The position numbers were made by a program, and so were the translations under genes. Positions 40,630 to 49,125 of a DNA stretch of 64,000 bases are shown here, piece by piece. Under the pieces are notes generated by a model. The model did no database searches, had not been told where the DNA came from, and worked only from the letters and a program-made list of their open reading frames with translations. Within the stretch, counting starts at the first letter, position 1. Every line of letters starts with the position of its first letter. Origin of the DNA: Nocardia vaccinii NBRC 15922 (GTDB lineage Bacteria > Actinomycetota > Actinomycetes > Mycobacteriales > Mycobacteriaceae); the NCBI RefSeq assembly GCF_001613305.1, contig NZ_BDCC01000039.1, positions 1 through 64,000 on the forward strand. Direction: 5' to 3'.

Positions 40630-41682
40630 TCAGATGGTCGCGGTGTCGATCACGAAGCGATAGCGGACATCGCTGCCGAGCACCCGCTCATAAGCTGCGT
40701 CGATACCGTCGGCGGAAATGACCTCGATATCCGCGCCGATCCCGTGTTCGGCGCAGAAATTCAGCATCTCCTGGGTCTGGGCGATGCCGCCGATCATGGA
40801 ACCGGCCAGCGAACGCCGGAAATTCGCCAGCGTGAACGGCTGCACCGACAGCGGTTGGTCGGGCAGACCGAGAATCACCAGTGTGCCGTCGAGATTCAGC
40901 AGCCGCATATAGTTGTCGATCGGCAGATTCGCGGAGACGGTATTGATGATCAGATCAAAACGTCCGCGCAGGTCCTTGAAGGTTTTTTCGTCCGAGGTCG
41001 CGTAGTAGTGCTGCGCGCCGAAGCGGCGGCCGTCCTCCTGTTTGCTCAGCGATTGACTGAGCACCGTAACCTCGGCTCCGAGGGCCGCGGCGATTTTCAC
41101 CCCGACGTGTCCGAGCCCGCCCATACCTATGATGGCTACCTGTTTGCCGGGACCGGCATTCCAGTGCCGCAGCGGTGAGTAGAGCGTGATGCCCGCGCAC
41201 AGTAGTGGTGCGGCCACGTCCAGTCCGATGCCATCCGGGATGGCCAGCACGAAACTCTCGGTCACCACGACCTGAGTGGAGTAACCGCCGTAGGTGTTGC
41301 CGCCGGGCTGGAACTCCTCGGAGACGGCGGTGTTGTACGTCATCGTGCCGCCACCGGTGCAGTACTGCTCCTCACCGGCCACGCAGGATCCGCACTTGCC
41401 GCAGGAGTCGACCATGCAGCCGACGCCGACGCGGTCGCCGACCTTGTGCCGGGTCACCGCGGAGCCGACCGCGGCGACGATGCCCGCGATCTCGTGACCG
41501 GGTACGCAGGGGTAGCGAGTGCGACCCCATTCGTTGCGTGCGGTGTGGATGTCCGAGTGGCAGATGCCCGCATATTTGATGTCGATGAGCACATCGTGCG
41601 GGCCGAGTTCGCGCCGTTCGATCGAGGTCTTCTCGAATCGGCCGTCGGGAGTGGAGAGGGAATATGCCGCAGCAGTGGTCAT
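40630..41682 (-). CDS. Zinc-dependent NADP alcohol dehydrogenase (AdhC/CAD-like)
   Basis: A 350-residue medium-chain dehydrogenase. The catalytic zinc site has GICHSD, GHEIAG and the later Cys; the structural zinc has four cysteines in CGKCGSCVAGEEQYC. The NADP-binding motif is VAIIGMGGLGHVGVKIAAAL. It is closest to the cinnamyl-alcohol-dehydrogenase branch including M. tuberculosis AdhC (Rv3045), which reduces aromatic and aliphatic aldehydes. It stands alone, divergent from a ZIP transporter gene. The 228-bp gap downstream (40402-40629) holds nothing I recognise. Confidence 0.9.
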   Translation of the reverse strand: MTTAAAYSLSTPDGRFEKTSIERRELGPHDVLIDIKYAGICHSDIHTARNEWGRTRYPCVPGHEIAGIVAAVGSAVTRHKVGDRVGVGCMVDSCGKCGSCVAGEEQYCTGGGTMTYNTAVSEEFQPGGNTYGGYSTQVVVTESFVLAIPDGIGLDVAAPLLCAGITLYSPLRHWNAGPGKQVAIIGMGGLGHVGVKIAAALGAEVTVLSQSLSKQEDGRRFGAQHYYATSDEKTFKDLRGRFDLIINTVSANLPIDNYMRLLNLDGTLVILGLPDQPLSVQPFTLANFRRSLAGSMIGGIAQTQEMLNFCAEHGIGADIEVISADGIDAAYERVLGSDVRYRFVIDTATI

Positions 41683-41783
41683 GAATGTATGCCTACTCTC
41701 GCATCCTTAGCTTTGCAAAACGTTGGCGAACTCGCCGGTGGCAGGTGCGCCCGGTGCATCCTCGCATGTCACATGCTGGACCG

Positions 41784-42518
41784 ATGGCGATCCTGGTGGC
41801 ATTGGTGTCGATGTGCTCGACGCTGATCGGTGGCCTCGTCGCGGTGCGGATCGGGGACCGCAAACATGCCGTCCTGGGCCTGGCGGCGGGGGTGATGCTG
41901 GGCGTGGTGCCGTTCGAGCTGCTGCCCGAGGCACTCGCGCAGACCCCGCAATCCGTGGCCGGGGTGCCGATCGCACTGGTGGTCGCGGTGGTGGGTTTCC
42001 TGACCATCCACATCATCGAGCGCGCGGTGGCCGTTCACACCGGACACGAATACGAATTCGGCGCGCACACACACGGTTTCGAATCGGTGGGCCTGCTCGC
42101 GGCGGGCGGGCTGATCTTCCACAGCACCCTGGACGGCCTCGGCATCGGGCTGAGTTTCCAGGCGGGAACGGGGGTGGGCACGGCGGTGGCGATCGCGGTG
42201 ATCTGCCACGATTTCGCCGATGGATTCAATACCTTCACCATCACCACGATCTACGGCAACGCCCGCCGCCGCTCTCTGCTGCTCTTGGTCCTGGACGCGC
42301 TCGCCCCGGTGCTCGGCGCGACGATCGGCTCACTGATCCGGGTCCCGCCCCAAGCGATCGGACTGTATCTCGGATATTTCGCCGGATTCCTGCTCTACCT
42401 GGCGACCGCCGACATCCTGCCCGAGGCCCACGCCGGACACCCGTCCCGGCTGACCCTGCTGTGCACCGTCGCGGGCACCGCATTCATGTTCGGTGTCGCC
42501 GCGCTGAACAACCGGTGA
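41784..42518 (+). CDS. ZIP-family divalent metal transporter
   Basis: A 244-residue membrane protein with about eight helices. Helices 4 and 5 carry the ZIP metal-binding signature: GLIFHSTLDGLGIGL and VICHDFADGFNTF with paired His/Asp/Asn. A His-rich loop (GHEYEFGAHTHGF) precedes helix 4. It imports Zn2+ or a related cation. ATG 41784 begins directly at the first helix without a clear ribosome site; ATG 41766 is an alternative that adds six residues. It is divergent from the alcohol dehydrogenase gene. Confidence 0.85.
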   Translation: MAILVALVSMCSTLIGGLVAVRIGDRKHAVLGLAAGVMLGVVPFELLPEALAQTPQSVAGVPIALVVAVVGFLTIHIIERAVAVHTGHEYEFGAHTHGFESVGLLAAGGLIFHSTLDGLGIGLSFQAGTGVGTAVAIAVICHDFADGFNTFTITTIYGNARRRSLLLLVLDALAPVLGATIGSLIRVPPQAIGLYLGYFAGFLLYLATADILPEAHAGHPSRLTLLCTVAGTAFMFGVAALNNR

Positions 42519-42670
42519 CATGTCGCCGAGTTCCACCCGCTCCCGATTGACGCCGACGAGCCCGCGGCCGGGATCGAATTCGGACAGACAGCCCGGGAAG
42601 CGGAGCGGAGGCCAAATATAATTGCACGATCGCCGACGCCTGACCAGGCGCGCACGAGGCGGGAGTGCCC

Positions 42671-43801
42671 ATGTCCGACGAGCGGCCGCATGACGATGAC
42701 GTGGCGAACTTCGATGCCCCAGGGCAGGTCGGCAGGGTCGGCCGCACCGCGGCGGGCGTGCTGGTTGTGCTGCTCGCGGTGGTTGTCGCCCTCGGGCTGC
42801 AAGGTGGGCTGCCGCATTGGGTGAGCGGGACCGGGGCCACCGAGACCGCCGCCGTCCCGACGTCGCCGCCGCGGCTGGATCCGGTCGCGATCGCCCGGAC
42901 GGTGGAACCGGAACTGGTGAACGTCAACGTCTCGATCGAGCCGACCGGCATGGGCGCGGCCGGTTCGGGCATCGTGTTGTCCGCCGACGGGCAGGTGCTG
43001 ACCAGTCATCACGTGGTCAAGGGCGCCGATGTCATCACCGTCGCCGATGTGGGCACGGGTGCGCAATTTCCGGCGACCGTCCTGGGCTACGACAGCACCG
43101 CCGATATCGCGCTGCTGTCCTTGGACGGGGCCGTGGGTCTGCCGAGCGTCCGGCTGGGCGCGTCGTCCACATTGCGGCCCGGTGATCAGATCATGGCCAT
43201 CGGCAATGCCGGTGGCACCGGACATCCCACCGCGGAACCCGGCACCGTCACCTCGCTGAACACCTCGATCGTCGCGCGCGACGCCGCCGACCTGAGTCGC
43301 AAGGCCCTGACCGGAATGCTCGAACTGGACGCGCCGGTGGCCTCCGGCCAGTCCGGCGGCGCGGTGGTGGATCGCAACGGTGCGGTCGTCGGGGTGGTGA
43401 CCGCGGCGTCGGGGGAGTTGACCAAGACGGACGGCCGGGCCACCGGCTACGCGGTGCCGATCGATCGGGCGATGGCGATCGTGCGGCAGATCCGTTCCGG
43501 CACGCCGACCGATACCGTGCACATCGGCCCTACCGCGACCTTGGGCGTACTGACCTCGGACGCGTCCACCGGCGGGGCCCGGGTCGACGTGAGTATCTAC
43601 GGATTGCCCGCCTATACCGCCGGACTGACCGCGGGCGAGGTGATCACCGCCGTGGACGGACATCCCGTCTCCTCGGCGAAAACCCTGAAGTACGTGCTCA
43701 ACGTCCGCAAACCGGCCGACACGGTGCGGCTGGACCTCACCGAACCGGATGGCTCCCGGCGGGAGGTCGCCGTCGTCCTGGTCTCGGGGCCGCCCAACTG
43801 A
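42671..43801 (+). CDS. HtrA-like trypsin-fold protease with PDZ domain, membrane-anchored
   Basis: A 376-residue protein. A cytoplasmic stretch and one membrane helix (AAGVLVVLLAVVVALGL, about 28-46) lead to an extracytoplasmic S1C protease: catalytic His in VLTSHHVVKG, Asp in DSTADIALLSL, Ser in VASGQSGGAVVDR. A PDZ domain follows from about 290 (GLTAGEVITAVDGHPV). Such enzymes handle envelope protein quality control. ATG 42671 has GGGAG 5 bases upstream; the GTG at 42665 overlaps that site. It converges on the VKOR gene. Confidence 0.88.
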   Translation: MSDERPHDDDVANFDAPGQVGRVGRTAAGVLVVLLAVVVALGLQGGLPHWVSGTGATETAAVPTSPPRLDPVAIARTVEPELVNVNVSIEPTGMGAAGSGIVLSADGQVLTSHHVVKGADVITVADVGTGAQFPATVLGYDSTADIALLSLDGAVGLPSVRLGASSTLRPGDQIMAIGNAGGTGHPTAEPGTVTSLNTSIVARDAADLSRKALTGMLELDAPVASGQSGGAVVDRNGAVVGVVTAASGELTKTDGRATGYAVPIDRAMAIVRQIRSGTPTDTVHIGPTATLGVLTSDASTGGARVDVSIYGLPAYTAGLTAGEVITAVDGHPVSSAKTLKYVLNVRKPADTVRLDLTEPDGSRREVAVVLVSGPPN

Positions 43802-43840
43802 CGGCGGTTCGGCCCGATCGAGGCCGGGGACGGCGAAGCC

Positions 43841-44407
43841 TCAAACCAGCGACATCCAGTAGTTCTGGAACCGCAGGAAGACCATCACCAGCACGATCGC
43901 GTAGAACACGGTCACGAAGGTCCAGCGCCATTCCACCAGAATTCGCAGCGCGCCCCTCGCGTTACCCCAGATCTGGCCGGCGACGGCGGCCAGCAGGATC
44001 GGCGTGAACGCCCACACCACCATGCAGTACGGGCACAGCGCGCCGATCCGGTAGAGGGTGTGGAAGATCAGCCAGCAGATGAACACGACGCCCGCCAGTA
44101 GACCGAGCCACAGTCCGCCCCAGAACCACCGCGGCAGCGCGACACCGGCGACCGCGAGGACGGCCATGGCCACCGCGACCGAGAAACCCACCACGCCGAT
44201 GACCGGATTCGGGAATCCGAAAACGTGCGCTTCCTTGGACGCCATCACCGAACCACACGCGATGATCGGGTTGATGTTGCACGAGGGCGTGTAAGCCGGG
44301 TTCATCAGCAATTTGAAATCTTCGATCGTGAGCACGACCGACGCGAGCCAGCCCGCGAGGCTGCCGACCAGCAGCAGCCACGCGGTGCGAGGTGGTACGG
44401 AGATCAC
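43841..44407 (-). CDS. Vitamin K epoxide reductase (VKOR) family protein
   Basis: A 188-residue membrane protein with five predicted helices. The quinone-side active site is LCPYCMVVW (CxxC), and the loop pair is SCNINPIIACGS. In actinobacteria VKOR replaces DsbB and reoxidises the DsbA-like partner, making disulfides in exported proteins. GTG 44407 overlaps the stop of the DsbA-like gene (GTGA), so the two are translationally coupled, which supports the joint role. Confidence 0.9.
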   Translation of the reverse strand: MISVPPRTAWLLLVGSLAGWLASVVLTIEDFKLLMNPAYTPSCNINPIIACGSVMASKEAHVFGFPNPVIGVVGFSVAVAMAVLAVAGVALPRWFWGGLWLGLLAGVVFICWLIFHTLYRIGALCPYCMVVWAFTPILLAAVAGQIWGNARGALRILVEWRWTFVTVFYAIVLVMVFLRFQNYWMSLV

Positions 44408-45195
44408 TTGAGCGCGGCTTCGATCGGAGCCTTCATCCCGCCGGGGGTGAACAGCGCATCCTGAGTCTGCACCTTCTTGTCGTTCACGAAGACGGTCGGC
44501 GTGCCGTTGATGCCGGTGCCGAACACATCCTGTGTGGACTTCTGCACATAGGCGTCGAATTTGTCGTCGGTGATGCACTTGGCCACGGCCGGATCGGTGA
44601 TTCCGGTTGCCGTGGCGATCTGGATGATCTTGCTGTCCGGCAGGCCGCCCGCGCCTTCCTCGGGCTGCTGCTGGTACATCGCGCTGAGCCAGGGCTGGAA
44701 CTTGGACGGATCGGCGTCCGCGACGCAGTAGGCGGCGTTGGCGCCGCGCGAGGAGTAGCGCGATCCGCCCGAATTCTGATCCAGGAATGAGATGACGTTG
44801 TATTCGACGGCGATATTGCCGTTGTTCACCGCATCGCTGAGGATCTGGCCGTTGGCCGCCTCGAACTGCTTGCACACCGGGCACTGCAGGTCGGCGACGA
44901 CGCGCACGGTGGCCTTGGCGCCGGGCTTGCCGATCCGGATCGCGCCCTTGTCGGTGATGGATCCGGTCAGGCCGTCGGGTGCGGCGGGTGCGGTCACCGC
45001 CGGACGGTTGGCGGCGTCCCGCTTCACGTTGTTCGAATGCTTGATCGCAATGCTGATCGCGATGGCGGCGATGAGCGCGAGCAGGACGACCACGACGGCC
45101 ACCTGAATCAGGATCGTGCGGGTGCGATCGCCACCCTTCACCGCGGCGAGTGAGTTCTTACCACGCGGATTCTTGCTCACCTCGGAGTTCACCAC
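44404..45195 (-). CDS. DsbA-like membrane-anchored thiol oxidoreductase
   Basis: A 263-residue thioredoxin-fold protein. It has a Lys/Arg-rich cytosolic N-terminus, one membrane helix (ILIQVAVVVVLLALIAAIAI) and an extracellular domain with active site LQCPVCKQFE (CPVC) and the cis-Pro region GINGTPTVFVNDK. Two further Cys (AYCVAD, AKCITD) probably form a structural disulfide. It oxidises exported proteins and is recharged by the VKOR encoded next. Tandem GTGs at 45195 and 45192 follow AGGAAAGGC; either can start. Confidence 0.9.
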   Translation of the reverse strand: MVNSEVSKNPRGKNSLAAVKGGDRTRTILIQVAVVVVLLALIAAIAISIAIKHSNNVKRDAANRPAVTAPAAPDGLTGSITDKGAIRIGKPGAKATVRVVADLQCPVCKQFEAANGQILSDAVNNGNIAVEYNVISFLDQNSGGSRYSSRGANAAYCVADADPSKFQPWLSAMYQQQPEEGAGGLPDSKIIQIATATGITDPAVAKCITDDKFDAYVQKSTQDVFGTGINGTPTVFVNDKKVQTQDALFTPGGMKAPIEAALK

Positions 45196-45359
45196 GCCTT
45201 TCCTGTGTTGGTCCGACAGCCGTGCCGCCCCGATGGTACGGGCAGTCGACCGCCACGGGGTGTCCGGACCACATGATTGCGGGTGAACCTGAGAGCAGCT
45301 CGAGATTTACCCGTCGAGGTGTGTGAACTCTCGGTGACCGCCCGGTCCAGCTGCCGAAT

Positions 45360-46208
45360 TCAGAGCGCGGCCAGGCGGCGGCGTTGTTCCTCGATGTCGA
45401 ACCGTGCGCGTGGCCAGGCCAGATCGAGTTTCTCGAGGGCGTCGATGAGCAGTTCGGTGACCGCGAGCCGGGAGTACCACTTGCGGTCGGAAGGTATGAC
45501 GTACCAGGGCGCGTAATCGGTGCAGGTGCGATCCAGTACGTCCTGGTACGCCTTCTGATAGGCGGGCCACTGGGCGCGCTCATCGATATCGGCCGGATCG
45601 AATTTCCAGTGCTTGTCCGGCCGGTCGAGCCGCTGGGTGAGGCGTTTGCGCTGCTCGTCCAGCGAGATGAACATCGCGACCTTGACGATCGTGGTACCGG
45701 CGGCGGCGATGGTGCGTTCGAAGCGGTTGATCTCGTCGTAGCGTTTGCCCCACACGTCCGGCGGCACAAGTTCGTGCACCCGCACCACCAGGACGTCCTC
45801 GTAGTGCGACCGGTCGAACACCCCGATCTGCCCGCCGCGCGGCAGCTGTTTGCGGATCCGCCACAGATAGTGGTGCCGCCGTTCCTGATCGGTCGGCACG
45901 CCGAAGGCGGCGTGATCCACACCTTGCGGATCGACCGAGCCGATCACGTGCCGCACGATGCCGCCCTTGCCGGCGGTATCCATACCCTGCAGGATCAGCA
46001 GGATATTGCGCCGATCGCCGGAGCGGCCGTTGGCGTAGAGCTTTTCCTGCAGTCCGGACAGCACCGCGCGGCGCTGCTCGAGCAGCAGTTCACCGGATTT
46101 CTTGTCGCCGCGGAATCCAGGGGTGGCACTGGTGTCGATATCGGCGACCCGCACTCCGCTCGCATGCAGTGCTTCGGTGACCGGAACGGACCAGGTGGAT
46201 TCGGACAT
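45360..46208 (-). CDS. PPK2-family polyphosphate kinase
   Basis: A 282-residue polyphosphate:nucleotide phosphotransferase. Walker A is ILLILQGMDTAGKGGIVRHV, and Walker B lies in IGVFDRSHYEDVLVVRV. The lid region is ISLDEQRKRLTQRLDRPDKHWKF, typical of class I PPK2. It transfers phosphate between polyphosphate and nucleoside diphosphates. It is a lone gene with a start at ATG 46208. Confidence 0.92.
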   Translation of the reverse strand: MSESTWSVPVTEALHASGVRVADIDTSATPGFRGDKKSGELLLEQRRAVLSGLQEKLYANGRSGDRRNILLILQGMDTAGKGGIVRHVIGSVDPQGVDHAAFGVPTDQERRHHYLWRIRKQLPRGGQIGVFDRSHYEDVLVVRVHELVPPDVWGKRYDEINRFERTIAAAGTTIVKVAMFISLDEQRKRLTQRLDRPDKHWKFDPADIDERAQWPAYQKAYQDVLDRTCTDYAPWYVIPSDRKWYSRLAVTELLIDALEKLDLAWPRARFDIEEQRRRLAAL

Positions 46209-46279
46209 GTGTGCAGTATGGTCGCCCGCGGACGCGAGCGGTCCCGGTTGGTGGGTGTGCGTGTCCTGGCTGATGCCGG

Positions 46280-46957
46280 TCAGTGCAGACCGGCGAGCTG
46301 ACGTAGTTGTGCGGCGAACGCGTCGTCGTCGACCGGAGTGAGGGTCAGCTGGTCGGCGGTGGTGAGCAGATAACGGCCGTCTCCCGCGACGTCGAGCCAG
46401 GTGCGGTGCCGGGTCGGTGGCGGGGCCGGATTGTGCGGGGCGGTGGTCACGGTGACGATGCCGCGCGAATCGACCGGCGCGCGCAGCGCGCGCTGGAACC
46501 TGGCCGGACCGGCCGGTATGGGATGGCGGCCGCTCACCAGCACCGCCCGCTGCGCCTCGCGCATCACCGCGGTGCGCCCGGCGGGGGCCGAACCGATCAC
46601 CTCGACCAGATGATCGCCGATCGCCTGTGCGGGACCGAGCGTCACCACGATCGACTCACCCCGCGCGATCAGGATCGCGGCGTGTGTCAGCGTGACTGCG
46701 GCGCAGGCCAGAATCCGGTCGGGCGCGGCGCCGGGGACGGAACGTTCCCCGGAGACGGTGAGCGTGGTGGTGTCGGTGCGGGCGCACAGCAGCAGCGCCG
46801 CGGACAGATCGGGGTCGGTGTTGCGGGCGTACTGTTGCCGCAGACCGGGGGCGGGTGTGGCCGGAATGGCCGCATTGACCGGGTAGGGCCGGAAATCCAG
46901 GCCGGTTTCGGTGGTCCAGACGTGCGCGAACTCGTCCGGAGTGAGAACCCATCGCAC
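46280..46957 (-). CDS. EspG-family ESX secretion-associated protein (orphan)
   Basis: A 225-residue EspG-like protein. It opens with the family signature WVLTPDEFAHVWTTETG and ends with the TLTPVDDDAFAAQLRQL helix. EspG chaperones keep PE-PPE-type substrates soluble for ESX type VII secretion. No ESX core genes or PE/PPE-type partners lie nearby, so it is an orphan copy that may serve a distant ESX locus. Confidence 0.75.
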   Translation of the reverse strand: MRWVLTPDEFAHVWTTETGLDFRPYPVNAAIPATPAPGLRQQYARNTDPDLSAALLLCARTDTTTLTVSGERSVPGAAPDRILACAAVTLTHAAILIARGESIVVTLGPAQAIGDHLVEVIGSAPAGRTAVMREAQRAVLVSGRHPIPAGPARFQRALRAPVDSRGIVTVTTAPHNPAPPPTRHRTWLDVAGDGRYLLTTADQLTLTPVDDDAFAAQLRQLAGLH

Positions 46958-47122
46958 TAGTCGCGGCCTTCGGGCGAACGACGATGGGATCGGATGAGAG
47001 TGATGTCTGCCTCCGCGGTGCTCCGGCGGTCCACCGCGACATTACCGGACCTGTGATCCTCCCGCCGAGACCTCCTGCGTGTGATCTATGACATGCCCGA
47101 TCTCGCTGGCGTGGAATACTTT

Positions 47123-47755
47123 TCAGGCCGGGCGGCTGGCGTCGAGATACTGCAGCAGACCATGCACTCGCTGCCGGACATCGATCAGCCCGGCCTCGGC
47201 GAACAGCTTGGGGAACTCATCGCCGTGGAAGAACCGCAACCCGATGGTCCCGAAGATCGCCGTGACCGCCCGGCCGAACCAGTTCTCGTGGCGATGGCTG
47301 GTGCTGACCGCGATCCGACCGCCCGGGGCCAGGACCCGGATCATCTCCTGCGCCGCGGTCAGGGGATCGGGAATCAGGTACAGCGCACCGAAACAGCACA
47401 CCGCATCGAAACTGCCGTCGGGGAACGGGAGTCGCTGCGCGTCGCCGCGCACATAACTCACCTCCGGGCCGGCGTTGTCGGCACGAGCCTGGCGCAGCAT
47501 CGCGACCGACATGTCGATGCCGACGGCATGACCGCCGACGGCGAGATGTGCGCTCAGGTGACGCGTGAAATTCCCTGGCCCACAGGCGATATCGAGTACG
47601 GTTCGGGCTCGGTCCAGTTGCAGTGTGCGGACGGCGTCGGCACGGTCGGCCCGCATGGTCCGTCCGGAGACGAGGAAGAAACTCGTCGGGCGCCAGACTC
47701 TTTCGTAGACGAGTGCGAAGGCGGGATGGTTCATCAGGCGCCGAGCGAGGTTCAA
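47123..47755 (-). CDS. Class I SAM-dependent methyltransferase
   Basis: A 210-residue UbiE/type 11 methyltransferase. Motif I is RTVLDIACGPGNFTRHL, followed by VGIDMSVAMLRQAR, GDAQRLPFPDGSFDAVCC and the post-III RVLAPGGRIAVST. The substrate is unknown; small-molecule or lipid methylation is likely. TTG 47755 has AAAGAG upstream; ATG 47734 (MNHPAFALVYERV) is an equally plausible start. It lies 79 bp behind the reductase gene on the same strand. Confidence 0.82.
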   Translation of the reverse strand: MNLARRLMNHPAFALVYERVWRPTSFFLVSGRTMRADRADAVRTLQLDRARTVLDIACGPGNFTRHLSAHLAVGGHAVGIDMSVAMLRQARADNAGPEVSYVRGDAQRLPFPDGSFDAVCCFGALYLIPDPLTAAQEMIRVLAPGGRIAVSTSHRHENWFGRAVTAIFGTIGLRFFHGDEFPKLFAEAGLIDVRQRVHGLLQYLDASRPA

Positions 47756-47834
47756 CGATGTAGCTCTTTCCGAATCAGGTGGTGCGAAAGCTGGTGGTGC
47801 AAAAGCAGATTGTGCGAAGGCAGGTCGTGCGGGG

Positions 47835-49100
47835 TCAGGCGGGCGCGACCTCGATCGTGATGTCCGCGGCCCGCAGCCGGTCGGTGAGCGGATCGCCCAT
47901 GGCCGATCCGGGAGTCAGCACGCCCGCGAGTTCGGGCAGTTCGTCGAAGGCCAGGCACAGGCCGGATTCGCCGAGCATCACCGCGGTCGCCTGATAACCC
48001 GGATCGCCCCGACCGGCGAATGTGCACACGTATTTCGCGCCGGAAGTGGTGTGCGCGAACGTCTTCATGGTGTACCAGCCGCTGTTGCGGGATTTCTCGT
48101 CCGGCCCGGTGCCCGGTGCGGGCAGCAGGCGGTCCAGCAGCCGACGGCCCAGCGGAATGCGCGACAACAGCGCACCGGCCACCATCGTCACGGCCACGCC
48201 ACCCGAGATACCGGCCGCCACCAGCGGGGACAACGGTGAGCTGCCCGCGCTCATCACCTCCCGGTACCGGAAGTTCTTGCCGTACACCCAACCCAGCAGA
48301 CCGTTGGTCCGACGCACGATCTTGGTGTTGTGACCGGCCATGACGAAGGTCGCGACCCAGCCGCGCAGACTCGGATCGATCGTCGAGGCGCGCTGCAGGG
48401 CCTGATCGGTCTGGCGGCCCACCTCGGGTTCCATCGCCTTGTCCGGACTCAGCGAATACGGGTGGGACAGAATGGATCCCCGGGAGGGGTTCTGGGCGAT
48501 CTCCTCCATCATCGCGCGTCCGGAATCGATCGTGCCGCCGCTCGCGCCGCCCTTCAGCCAAGCGACCAGCGTGGTGTCGGTGAGCTCGCCGGCGTTGTCC
48601 TCGACGCTGCGCCGGTACAGCCGATACACGCTCAGATCCGACGGAATCGAGTCGTAGCCACAGGAATTCACGATTTTCGCGCCGGTGCGGGCGGCGGTGT
48701 CGTGGAATCGATCGATGCAGTCGCGGATGAACAGCGGCTCACCGGTCAGATCGGCGTAATGCGTGCCCGCCGCGGCGCATGCGCGGACCATCCCGGTGCC
48801 GTAGCGCAGGTACGGGCCGACGGTGGTGACCACGACCCTGGTCCGGGCGGCGAGCGCGTCGAGTGCGTCTTGATCGGCCGAATCCGCCACCAGCAGTTGC
48901 CAGTCGGCGGCGACCGGGCCGAGTTCGGCACGCGTCGCGGCCAATTTCTCCGCCGAACGCCCGGCCAGTGCGATGCGCGCGTCCGCGGGCGCCGCTTCGG
49001 TCAGATACCGCGCGGTCAGCCTGCCGACGAAACCCGTCGCGCCGTACAGGACGAGGTCGAATTCCCGGTCGGCGTTGTTCTCGGTGTTCTCCGGGGTCAT
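47835..49100 (-). CDS. Saccharopine dehydrogenase-like/trans-acting enoyl reductase family protein
   Basis: A 421-residue protein of the mycobacterial Rv2449c/Rv2953 family. It shows the Rossmann start FDLVLYGATGFVGRLTARYL, then NADP-region LAGRSAEKL, TTVGPYLRYGTGMVRACA, HYADLTGEPLFIRDCID and NSCGYDSIPSDL. One homologue, Rv2953, acts as a trans enoyl reductase for phthiocerol lipids; here a lipid double-bond reductase is possible but unproven. ATG 49100 is preferred; ATG 49112 adds four residues. It lies 25 bp behind the ABC1 kinase gene, so the two are probably co-transcribed. Confidence 0.85.
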   Translation of the reverse strand: MTPENTENNADREFDLVLYGATGFVGRLTARYLTEAAPADARIALAGRSAEKLAATRAELGPVAADWQLLVADSADQDALDALAARTRVVVTTVGPYLRYGTGMVRACAAAGTHYADLTGEPLFIRDCIDRFHDTAARTGAKIVNSCGYDSIPSDLSVYRLYRRSVEDNAGELTDTTLVAWLKGGASGGTIDSGRAMMEEIAQNPSRGSILSHPYSLSPDKAMEPEVGRQTDQALQRASTIDPSLRGWVATFVMAGHNTKIVRRTNGLLGWVYGKNFRYREVMSAGSSPLSPLVAAGISGGVAVTMVAGALLSRIPLGRRLLDRLLPAPGTGPDEKSRNSGWYTMKTFAHTTSGAKYVCTFAGRGDPGYQATAVMLGESGLCLAFDELPELAGVLTPGSAMGDPLTDRLRAADITIEVAPA

Positions 49101-49125
49101 GGACGTTCCCATCTGATGAGGCGAA

